In this document: piece after piece, positions 26,001 to 38,000 of the stretch
Layout: every line of letters starts with the position of its first letter
Position numbering within the stretch: position 1 is the first letter of the stretch
Source: Ophiura sarsii
Taxonomy: Eukaryota; Echinodermata; Ophiuroidea; Amphilepidida; Ophiuridae
Direction of reading: 5' to 3'
Length of the DNA: 64,000 nucleotides
Assembly (NCBI GenBank): GCA_035610835.1
Contig: CM069455.1
Span: 45,271,075-45,335,074, forward strand
Position numbers and translations under genes: made by a program
Notes under the pieces: model-generated
The model's input: the letters and a program-made list of their open reading frames with translations, nothing else
Database searches by the model: none
Told to the model about the DNA's origin: nothing

Positions 26001-29000
26001 GAAGGTAATACATTTTAGTGGAAGAATTAAACTGTTGAATTCTTCTTGTGGTTTTGTTAACAGGGATGTATGTTAATCAAGTCGACTGAAAATCTACTGT
26101 TTGCTTTGTTTGAAATGGGATGCAGTGATTCAACAACATTGTCAGGTAAGCTGCTGGAATTTGACAACCCTCTCTCGTTGCTCAATCATAAACAATTCAA
26201 TATGTGACCCATCACGTCAAAATGGACATGTTGGAGGCCCGAGTCAATTCTGAGTTACTGGTATATATTGAAAGAGCACATTTTAAGCTTTGAAATGATA
26301 CCATGTTGAAGGTAATCAACCTTTGTAATCACAAGATATGAAGTGAAAAAGCATACTTTTGTTTATTATTTTCTTTATATTTCACTGAATATATTGGCCT
26401 CCATCTCTAAACTGTGTTTATCGACAACATGACCTTGTTTATGTGATTGGTCACATATACCAATCACTCAAAGTCCACAAATGACTGCCCTACTGTAACG
26501 AGGCATTCATGTGGACAATTGATCAGCCCAACAGACAGCCTACACTGGCGGCGTGTGTCGCAAACGGCAGCACATGTGCCCTCTTTAGACCACGGCTCAC
26601 AACAACATGTAGCCCAATCTTTGTTGATCCCATAGATAATACATTGGTAGCCCAACTTTTTGCAAGCCTCAGCACCTGCTTTTTGGCAGTGGTGCAGGGT
26701 CAAAAGTAGCCCAATTCAGCGTGGCAACTGGCAACACTGACTGGCGGCCTGGGTCAGCAGACAGGCATCGTTTTGACACCATAATATAAAACTTGCTATT
26801 TAGGCCAAACAAAGAAGGTTTGTCTCAGAAGCCCGCCCGCATTGGTTTGTGAAATGAGCTAAGGCGCGTAGGTCTATGCGTTGAGGCCTTAAAAAAGATG
26901 GGGGTTTGGATTTTTTGTGGTGGATTTTTTTGGATTTGTTAAAAAAAAGTAAAAAATGAGTTCTCTGTAAGCTTGGATTAGCAAAAAAAAAAAAAAAATC
27001 GCATACCTTATAGCCTATTTTCTAAAATAAAAAAAATGTCATAGCAGCTTTTTTGCAAAATGTTTCTGAGACAAACTTTCTTCTTTGTTTGGCCTTAGGG
27101 ATACCTTATTTACATATGGCCTTGCATTTCTGAATATACTTGTATGACGAATATATGACGATAAAAGGATGCTTATCTTGCTATAATTCTCTTTTTATCC
27201 CTCTGGTTTGTAAAACCAGAAGGGGATTTTGTCATCATGTAATGTGCGTCTGTCTGTATGTATGTGGGTCTGCGTTGACAAATACCTGCGAACGAGGACG
27301 CACACCCGTCTTTTACATTCCAACTGAGGACACACCTGCAAACGTGGACGACCTCGGTTCCTTGATACGTGCAAAATATTGCAAACAACGTTAAAACGCT
27401 ATTTAAACGAGGTCCTCGTATCACCTCTACCCCCCTTAGGCCTCAGTGAGATAGTACACAGTCTAATTGGCGGTTTGTCACCCGTGTAAGCCGCCATTTT
27501 GGTCCTCGGTGTGTGTCCAGGTTGGTGGGTCCTCGTTTGGATAGTGCCAAAACTGGGTCCTCTTTTGCAGGTCATTACAAACAGGGGTGTGTGTGTGTGT
27601 GTGCCTTTTGGTTAGCCTTTTTTTCCAAATGCTGTATCTGTTGAAAGGATGGACGGATTGACTTCAAACCTTCAGTGATAGGTAGGCCATGGTCAAACAC
27701 TGTAGCTGCTTGTTTGGGGTCTAATTTGCAAAGGTCATCTGAGGTCAAAGGTCATCTAGAGGTCAAATCGTAAAAGTTGCCCGAATGCTGTATCTGTTGA
27801 AAGGATGGACGGATTGACTTCAAACCTTCAGTGATAGGTAGGACATGGTCAAACACTGTAGCTGCTTGTTTGGGGATCTCATTTGCAAAGGTCATCTGAG
27901 GTCAAAGGTCATCTAGAGGTCAAATCGTAAAAGTTGCCCGATTGACGTCAAACTTAGAGAAAAGAAACATGAACACCGGGTGAACATGTCCAAAATAAAT
28001 TAGAGGTCATCCAAGGTCATCTGAGGTCAAAGGTCATCCAGAGGTCGAATCGTAAAAGTTGCCCGATTGACGTCAAACTTGGAGACATGAACACCAGGTG
28101 AACATGTCTAAAATAAATTAGAGGTCATCTGAGGTCAAAGGTCATCCAGAGGTCAAATCGTAAAAGTTGCCCGATTGACGTCAAACTTGGAGACAAGAAA
28201 CATGAACACTGGGTGAACATGTCTAAAATAAATTAGAGGTCATCTGAGGTCAAAGGTCATCCAGAGGTCAAATCGTAAAAGTTGCCCGATCGACGTCAAA
28301 CTTGGAGACAAGAAACATGAACACTGGGTGAACATGTCTAAAATAAATTAGAGGTCATCCAAGGTCATCTGAGGTCAAAGGTCATCCAGAGGTCAAATCG
28401 TAAAAGTTGCCTGATGCGCGCACTTCACATGAGGTTGAGCTCGCGTAAAGTACGCCTGCTCAACCTCACCCCAAAACGGTCCCCTGGATCTCTGTTGTGC
28501 GCACTACGTCATCTCGACCTCAAGGCTCTGATTGGTTGGTGCTCAAACGTGAGAACTGAAAAACTCATGAGCTTTTCCACGCGCCATCGCGCCCCACTGC
28601 GTCGGTGGTTATGGCGCAGCGGGAGCACTGCGTTGGTGGATACGGCGCAGCGTGACGATCGTTAAAAAGGCTTCAGTTTAAATTTGACCAATCAGGTGCT
28701 TTGGTGTTGTTGGTTGGCAGTATTTTGAGAGTTCAAGCATGCGTGCGCAGCCTGTTCGAAGTGCGCCCACGTATGTCGAACTGTGGCCAGGAGATTATGT
28801 GCCGTAGGTCCATTGACGTCAAACTTGGAGACAAGAAACATGAACACCGGGTGAACATGTCTAAAATAAATTAGAGTTCATCTGAGGTCAAAGGTCATCC
28901 AGAGGTCAAATCGTAAAAGTTGCCCGATTGACGTCAAACTTGGAGACAAGAAACATGAACACCGGGTGAACATGTCTAAAATAAATTAGAGGTCATCTGA

Positions 29001-32000
29001 GGTCAAAGGTCATCCAGAGGTCAAATCGTAAAAGTTGCCCGATCGACGTCAAACTTGGAGACAAGAAACATGAACACCGAGGGAACATGTCTAAAATAAA
29101 TTACAAGGTCATCCGAGGTCATCGGTCATTAGAGGTCAACCAAGGTCAAAGGTTAACAAGGGGTTAATTTGTGCAATGAACACCGTGGGAACATGTAAAA
29201 AAATAATTAGAGGTCATCTAAGGTCAAAGGTCATCCAGAGGTCAAATCGTTAAAGTTGACCGATTGACCTCAAACTTGGAGAAAAGAAACATGAACACCA
29301 GGGGAACATGACCCATATATGACCGTTGACCTCATTTAGTTGATCTCCCAGCCAGGGGGATTCGCAAGTCGTGACTTGCAGTATTTTTTCATTTTACAAT
29401 AACAGATATTTAACCAGACGTTGTGCATAGGATCTTGCGTTAGAAGGGATGCATCACATATATGTCCATACCAATTTGTTTTGGGATTGTAACCACGTAT
29501 GTTTTACGCTTTATTCGCAGACTCATTAAGAGACAAGATTAATGCGGCGTGGGAAACAGGGGTGAAGGTGTTGGTGGCACAAACCGGAGGACTGCTGAGT
29601 GACGAGGGATTCTTGTACAAAGTGACCAGCTGGATCAAGGACTCATTGTTAACTAGCACACATACGTTGCAGTGGTAAGGGGCTGTTTTGGGTGGTATTG
29701 GGGGCATAAACTGGGAGGTTGGAAAGTGACAAAGGATCTTTGTACAAAATGGCATGCTGGATCAAGGATTCATTGTTAACTAAAGCACACATACGCTGCT
29801 ATGGTAATTAAGTGTCTGTTTTGGGTGGTATTGGTGGCATAGACTGGACGATTGTTAAGTGACAATGAATTCTTGTACAAAATGGCACGCTGGATGAAGA
29901 ACTGGTTGTTAACTAGCTCACATACGCTGCTATGGTAAGGGACAGTTTGGGTGGTATTGGTGGCATAGACTGGGCGATTGGAAAATGACTATGGATTCTT
30001 GTACAAAATGGCACGCTGGACGAAAGACTCATTATTAACTAGCACACATACGCTGCTATGGGTATTGGTGACAATAGACTGTAAGATTGTTAAGTGACAA
30101 TGGATTCGTGTAAAAAGTGGCCTATATGTTCTCTTACATACAGGTGTGATCATCTAGCCCAAGCAGCCCATACATTATGTGTGACCGTTATGTCCAGCCT
30201 AACTATGCATGATAGTGAGCGTAGCACCTCTACATTACATACACATATAAAGCCTGTATATATGTTCTCTTACATTCAGGTGTGATCATCTAGCCCAAGC
30301 AGCCCATACATTATGTGTGACCGTTATGTCCAGCCTAACTACGCATGATAGTGAGCGTAGCACCTCTACATTACATACACATATAAAGCCTGTATATATG
30401 TTCTCTTACATACAGGTGTGATCATCTAGCCCAAGCAGCCCATACATTATGTATGACCGTTATGTCCAGCCTAACTACGCATGATAGTGAGCGTAGCACC
30501 TCTACATTACATACACATATAAAGCCTGTATATATGTTCTCTTACATACAGGTGTGATCATCTAGCCCAAGCAGCCCATACATTATGTATGACCGTTATG
30601 TCCAGCCTAACTACGCATGATAGTGAGCGTAGCACCTCTACATTACATACACATATAAAGCCTGTATATATGTTCTCTTACATACAGGTGTGATCATCTA
30701 GCCCAAGCAGCCCATACATTATGTATGACCGTTATGTCCAGCCTAACTACGCATGATAGTGAGCGTAGCACCTCTACATTACATACACATATAAAGCCTG
30801 TATATATGTTCTCTTCCATTCAGGTGTGATCATCTAGCCCAAGCAGCCCATACATTATGTATGACCGTTATGTCCAGCCTACCTACGCATGATAGTGAGT
30901 GTAGCACCTCTACATTACATACACATATAAAGCCTGTATATATGTTCTCTTACATACAGGTGTGATCATCTAGCCCAAGCAGCCCATACATTATGTATGA
31001 CCGTTATGTCCAGCCTAACTATGCATGATAGTGAGCGTAGCACCTCTACATACATACACATTTATATATAGTCTATATGTTCTCTTCCATGCAGGTGTGA
31101 TCATCTAGCCCAAGCAGCCCATACATTATGTATGACCGTTATGTCCAGCCTAACTATGCATGATAGTGAGCCTAGTAACTCTATACATATTATAGAACAG
31201 TTATTATCTCTTATACTACCGACTGATGAGGAATGGAACTCCCACAATGCAAAGCTAACAACACAGGTACTACTACAACCTTCTGTATCTCATAATTAGT
31301 TACCCCCCCCCCCCCCCCAAAAAAAGGAAATAAATAAATAAAATGTGTCGTCCTTAGCGACTTTTTTTGATTCAAATGTTACCCAAATTGACAAAATATG
31401 ACTATTTTCTGCTATAAATGAATAAGTTTGATTGAATGAATAGTGTTATAGTTTTAACTATTATCACACTTGAAACATTAGTAAAATTGACATATTTCAT
31501 TCTGTATTTCTGATGTATAAGGAGACTCACCGATTTGGAGCTGTATATTTCAATTCAGTAGATATATGCATAGATGAATCGCTAGTTTGGATGACTTTTA
31601 AAATTGCCAATAAGGAGAGAAAAAATCATGCTTTTCAGTTCTGACCAACCTATTTTGTTGTTCTGTTTTTCGACAACAAACATTTTTACAAATTTTGAGG
31701 ACATTTTATGAAATTTGCTGACATTTTTTTTGAGAAAATGGAAATTGATGAAAATGTATGGACATTTTGAAAATTGTTGAAAATTTACCATTTGCACAAA
31801 ATGTGTGTAGAAGAAAATGACCGACCCTACTACCTGAGAGGTATTTCTCCCCGTAGTACAGGGTGTTTTTCCATCACCTAATCACAGATTATTACTTACA
31901 AAAATGTTTGTATTCCCTTGTTTCATCAGTGGCAAATCTCCGTGTTGCTGGATAACACCCTGACATATCCCGGTGCTCTGCCAACCATCGATAATGATGC

Positions 32001-35000
32001 ATCTGTAGCAGATACTATGCCCACCAGCGCGATCACGACTGTCTTTATAGCATCTCTTCTCCGATGCGGGGATTCTGCAGAGGACCAATTGTCTTGGCGG
32101 TACTCCTTCATGGAATCGGCCATCTTGGAAATGGCTCATACGCTACACTGGTGCAAGGGCATGATGGGGCTGAAGGCCAGCAACAAGGTAGGGATTTTGT
32201 CTTTCTATTTGTTCACATTTTCTTTCCCCTTTTCTTTTCGGCGGCGGAGTGTCAGGGGATATTTTATTATCACAGCTATGACTGAATCGCGTCTTGTTTT
32301 TGGTTTTTTGGGGGGGGTTTTCGGGGGGGTTTTCGTGTTTTTTTGTGGTGATCATATTTAGGGTATAAAATCAAAATGTTGATATAAATGTTTATTATTC
32401 TGATAAATGGCACTTATCTCCTGTGTGGTATGTTTCCATATTTTCCATTCTTTAGAGATTTGTTTAAGCCATTGTATGGTTGTTTCCTTTTCTTTTTAGT
32501 TGGATATGTGCCTACCTCCAGTAAGCCATGTTCCAGAGTACTGCCAGCGAGTAGCAGTCAGTCTGAAGGCAACCTTAAATCAAGTACTAAGCAATCTGAA
32601 CCCTGAAGAATGGCAAGCACTCCTTGGCAAAGCCATACAACGGTAAGTTAAGTAATGTACAACATACAGGCAACCTTAAATGAGACCCATCACATCAAAA
32701 TGGACATGTTGTTGGCCGGAGTCAAATCTGAGTTATTGGTATGATTTGAAAGAGCACATTTTAAGCTTTGAAATAATACTATGTCGAAGGTTATCGGACT
32801 TTGCAATCACAAGATATGATTTGAAGAAGCAAAATTTGTTCTATTATTTTCTTTATATTTCACCAAATATATTGGCCTCTATCTCTTACCCGACAACATG
32901 CCCTTTTTGATGTGACTGGTCACAAATCAAGTACTAAGCAATCTGAACCCTGAAGAATGGCAAGCACTCCTCTGTAAAACCATACACCGGTAAGTTAAGG
33001 ATTAATTAGGTAATGTACAACATATAGGCAACACTAAATCAAGTACTAAGCAATCTGAACCCTGAAGAATGGCAAGCACTCCTCTGTAAAACCATACACC
33101 GGTAAGTTAAGGATTAATTAGGTAATGTACAACATATAGGCAACACTAAATCAAGTACTAATAAGCAATCTGAACCCTGAAGAATGGCAAGCACTCCTCT
33201 GTAAAACCATACACCGGTAAGTTAAGGATTAATTAGGTAATGTACAACATATAGGCAACACTAAATCAAGTACTAAGCAATCTGAACCCTGAAGAATGGC
33301 AAGCACTCCTCTGTAAAACCATACACCTGTAAGTTAAGGATTAATTAGGTAATGTACAACATATAGGCAACACTAAATCAAGTACTAAGCAATCTGAACC
33401 CTGAAGAATGGCAAGCACTCCTCTGTAAAACCATACACCTGTAAGTTAAGGATTAATTAGGTAATGTACAACATATAGGCAACACTAAATCCAGTACTAA
33501 GCAATCTGACCATACACCATGTGAAATATTAAGTGATCTGCCAGGAAACATTGATCCAACCTGTAGCAGTCAGTATAAAGGCAATCTTAAATTAAGGTCA
33601 CACATTTTCTGCTTTGCAACTGTCAAATTCCGCGTTTTTCCGCTTTGTAAATTTTGCATTTTTCTGTGATGTAATTTTCCCCAAGAAAGCTTAAAATTTA
33701 CGATCTATAAAACCAAAATAAACACACTTTACAGAAAAACACATAATTTTAGATTTTTAGGCTTACCTTATTACTGTAGCGGTAGTTCAGCGCGGAGTTT
33801 TATATTGAACTTTTTTTTATTACGTATTGTTTTTTAATATTTTATGTTGTTTTATTCAAGACTATTTATAAATTTTGTGTTTTGGACGTTTTTGTGCATT
33901 TTTTTTCTTCTTTTCATCAAAATGTCGTTTTCCGCGTTTAACCTCAATTCCGGAAAATTGTGACCTTACCAATAAACTAAACTTGATCTATAAAATTGAT
34001 CAATAAACTGGGGATGAAGTGTTTGAACTAAGCAATGTGAACCCTCAGCAATGACAAATACCTAATAAGGGTCCTAAGGATTGGTCTGAGAGGAACCGTC
34101 TTGCGGTAAAAAAAAAACACTGTTAATTTGCATTTTGGTTCATTGCAGATACTTAAAAATGATGAGAGCCATCCCACCCCACCTATCTTGCTGTACAGGG
34201 TGTCTCAAAAAAAATTAGGACTCTGTTTCATGACGGTGTAATTCTTATTGTAATCATTGGACCATGACCAATTTAGTCTCAATGTAAAGCCCAATTAATT
34301 ATTATGATATCCTGAAAATATAAGATCAATCCAATGCAAAATAAGAAAACTAGCGTAATTTGCGTAAACCATGTCATTTACTGGTTTGTACAATGGGATC
34401 TACATACAAACCAGTAAATAACATGGTTTACGTTTCAATACATTATAATAATTGTCAACATAGTAAATAATCTATCAGTCAATAGCAAAGTTTATTTTGG
34501 TAATCCATTTAATTCTGGCACAAATCAATACTTGCTAAAAAAATCCGCAAAACAGATGCATGCATTTTCTGTGCAAATTAAAAAAAGTTTTGTTACGCAG
34601 TTCTCGAACCCACTGTTTGGATGGTTCATTGAGTTACAAGTCGAGCACTTTCATGTTACTCGACTGTTACTGTGTGAATTCCCATTGTACAAACTAGTAA
34701 ATGACATGGTTTACACAAAGTACGCTAGTTTTCTTATTTTTGATCGGATTGATCTCATATTTCCAGGATATCATAATAATGAATTGGGCTTCACTTTGAG
34801 ACTAAATTGGTCATGGTCCAATGATTATAATAAGAATTACACCATCATGAAACAGAGTCCTAATTTTTTTGAGACACCCTGTATAGACGCACTAACCAAC
34901 CCTCCTAATGAACCAATGTTATGCATCATTTCTTATTTCATTTTCATAGATCTTTGTGCGAAGGTGGTCTGTGGTCTCTAAGTTTAGGTGGTCTACTGGC

Positions 35001-38000
35001 AGCCTATGATGATTGCAGTACTTCATCCTCGACACCCAAGTGTAACATATACGACATGATTGGCGGACCTGATAGGTAAATATATAGAGGGTTATGTAAT
35101 CTTGTCATTGGATTGGTGGAATCGATGTCACATGACAGTTAAGTCCACACCCAGGTCTGATGATGTTCCTGCCATTTGATTGGTGGAATCAATGTCATAT
35201 GACATGTCTACACCAAATATGGAGGGGCTGATAGGTAAATATATGGAGGGTTATGTAATCTTGTCATTGGATTGGTGGAATCGATGTCACATGACAGTTA
35301 AGTCCACACCCAGGTCTGATGATGTTCCTGCCATTTGATTGGTTGAATCAATGTCATGACAAATTTTGGAACGGTCGTCTGCTGCAGTCGCCGGCTGCGT
35401 GGAAAGTGTTAAAGAACCCATTTTTTGAAGCTGTCTACAGAATTCGTAATGACAAAAAATGTAACATTCAATTCTTACCATATTCATTTCAGACATTGAT
35501 TTACATTTCAATGTTGATTTTCTTTTTGACTCACACTGTAGTTTGAATTAACCTCTTGACCAATGATGTTCACTTGTTTGCATCAGGTTAACAGACATGA
35601 CAGAGACTTCATTGCATACTCTCGAGAGTGTGATTACCTACCTCGGAGCAGATCAGATTTTGGAAATAATCCAAATCAGCACGGCTGTTATGATCACTTC
35701 TGAACCATCGTTTATACCAAATATCAATGGTAAGCTTAAAAATGCATCTTGTAAATAATAGTACAACAGAACCAAATCTATAGTTTAATCAGTTCCAAAT
35801 TGGCGAAGCCGCCTTACAGCAGCGAATGATTACAGGAGGATGCGGGCTCGCACTGTGCATCATATGCGTGACGTGTGCATGCTGCCAAAATAGCTTGTGT
35901 GTGGCCATAAGGCAAAAAAAAAAAAGTTGATTTGCCCTTTCAGGGTCAAAGTCAGGGTCAGACGGTCGGATATTTTCTTCTTCTTTTTTTTCTTCTTTTT
36001 TTTTTGAAATTTTTTTGAAAATTTACTGCACAAAAACACGTTTTAAAGATGTTTTTTTTTTTTTGGACTTTTTTTTTTGATTTTTTTTTTTGATTTTTAA
36101 ACAAGCAGGTACTACTCAAAAACACGTTTTCATCTTTCTTTATTGTTATGTGCTTCTTTCAACAACAACAACATTCAATCTTTTTTTCTTTTCTTTTTTT
36201 TGAAAAAAAAAAAAATAGCGACCCTAGATTTCCGAAAATTCGGGTCGGTCGGAAAGGGCAAGTCAACTCTTTTTTTGTTGTTGGCCTAATCGTGTGCGTA
36301 CGCTTGGATTACTTTTGCAGGCGGAAGATGATAATATTTCTCACCAATTTGGAACTGATTAAACTATAGTCAATATCAATAGAAATTATCCTGTAGTGGA
36401 TCGTCAGTCAGTGCGTCACCCTCCGAGCCTTATTTCAGCCCAAAGACGATTTATTGTCCAAAATTATCGCCATTTTCACTTACGTACAGAGCGTACGAAA
36501 CTTTTTACCCCCCCCCCCCCCCCCCCCCCCCCGAGTTACGTACGCAATAAATGGCGAAATTTTATTTTATTTTGTACTTTAAAAAAAAATCCCCCTTCTC
36601 AAGATCGCCATTTAAGTTACGTACGGTTGGGGTATATTTCGACCCCCTCCCCCCTCATACGCTTTGTACGTAACTGAAAATGGCAAAAAATATGGACGAC
36701 CCCTTAGCATCACAAGTGCCCACATCACATTAGCTCAGTTGGTAGAGCACCAGTCTAGTAATCCGGAGGTCCCAGGTTCAATTCCTGGATGGTCAGTGAT
36801 TTTTTGTCACTGGTTGTCATTTATGTTGTGTGGAGAAAACAGAATTAATGTACAGCAAAATGTAATATTGACCTCCAATCTCTAGGACATGGTAGAGATT
36901 GGACCAATTTGGTCCCATCTATCACGAAATTGGAATGTGTTATTCAAATAAAAGATAGCCTGATGTAAAAACATGATAGCACTAGATTGAACTCGCATCA
37001 ATTAATCAATGTGTGTCAAGATTTACTGAAAGTATTCATTTGCACATACACATTTTTTTCAACCATTTCTAAAAAAATGGGTCGGTCAGGCCCGTAGAAC
37101 AGGGTTTCCGTTTGTCATCGCCTTATCGAAAAGAAGCAATTCATTGAAATTGGATTGTTCTGGGAAATATAACATTCATAGAGACATTGTTATATAATTC
37201 ATATTACAGGAGGTCTAGGCCTGTTAGCCATCTTAACACGCTGTCTACAGCACCCTGAATGGCAAAGGATCACTCGGTATAATGACCTTATTGTGAGCTG
37301 TGTAGAACAACTGATCTCATGGAGGGACCAGTGGGAACAGGGATTCCTCTTTAATTGGTGAGCACCATTTTGTTTTCTTTTGTCCATAGGTGAGAGCTAG
37401 GGTAAAGGCGCGTTCATACTCGTGTCGTTGCGCATCGGCTGACGTCGGCAAATATTGGTGCCCGAGTTAAAACAATGTCAACTTTTATCTGCCGACGTCG
37501 ACCAATACGCAACGGCGTGGGAGTATGAACGCGCCTTAAAGAGAGCTCTTTTGAAAATGAGGTATTGTCTGAAGACTCCCCCCCCCCCTCTCTCTCCCCT
37601 CATTGCTAACTAATGTATCAGTTCTGCCTCCCATATCCTCAGTACGTAATAGCAGTGATAATTTAAACGGTATATGAATTGACCATTACTCGGTGCCAGC
37701 ACATTTAGCATCAATATTTTCACTTTATTAGCATCATAACATGTACAAAGCGATACACAATAAAGGAAAAACATGTAAATTCCAGATCAGTTCTCCATTT
37801 AGGTGGACAAGCACCGGAATAATGGGGGAACACAGCAATGAAAATTAAAAAAACCAAAACAGACATGTTAAAACCTTAAAATAGATATCCATATAAAAGG
37901 GACCTGCCCTGCCGTAAAACATTGTGATTGCACGTTGAGAGTTGGATAATTGTCCCAGGTGGGTTCCTTGTGAGCATGAAAAATTGAGAAAGATGATAGA

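Noticed and set aside
27626..29330. CRISPR-like array of repeats and spacers.
   Set aside because: Units of 105-157 bp are repeated throughout, with no unique spacers, in an animal intron. It is a minisatellite.
30130..31094. The seven upstream exon 15-like units as true alternative exons.
   Set aside because: Each lacks a proper donor and runs into TGA in the next unit, and the sequence departs from the conserved listerin sequence after DSE.
31918..32361. Open frame longer than exon 16.
   Set aside because: It is exon 16 read on past its GTAGGG donor into the intron; family alignment and phase with exon 17 support ending at 32187.
34532..34981. 149-codon open frame in intron 17.
   Set aside because: It runs through the right arm of the mariner-type MITE and across the exon 18 acceptor in a different frame; an accidental frame.
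36724..36796. Functional tRNA-Thr gene.
   Set aside because: Acceptor and anticodon stems do not pair well enough; listed as tRNA-like only.
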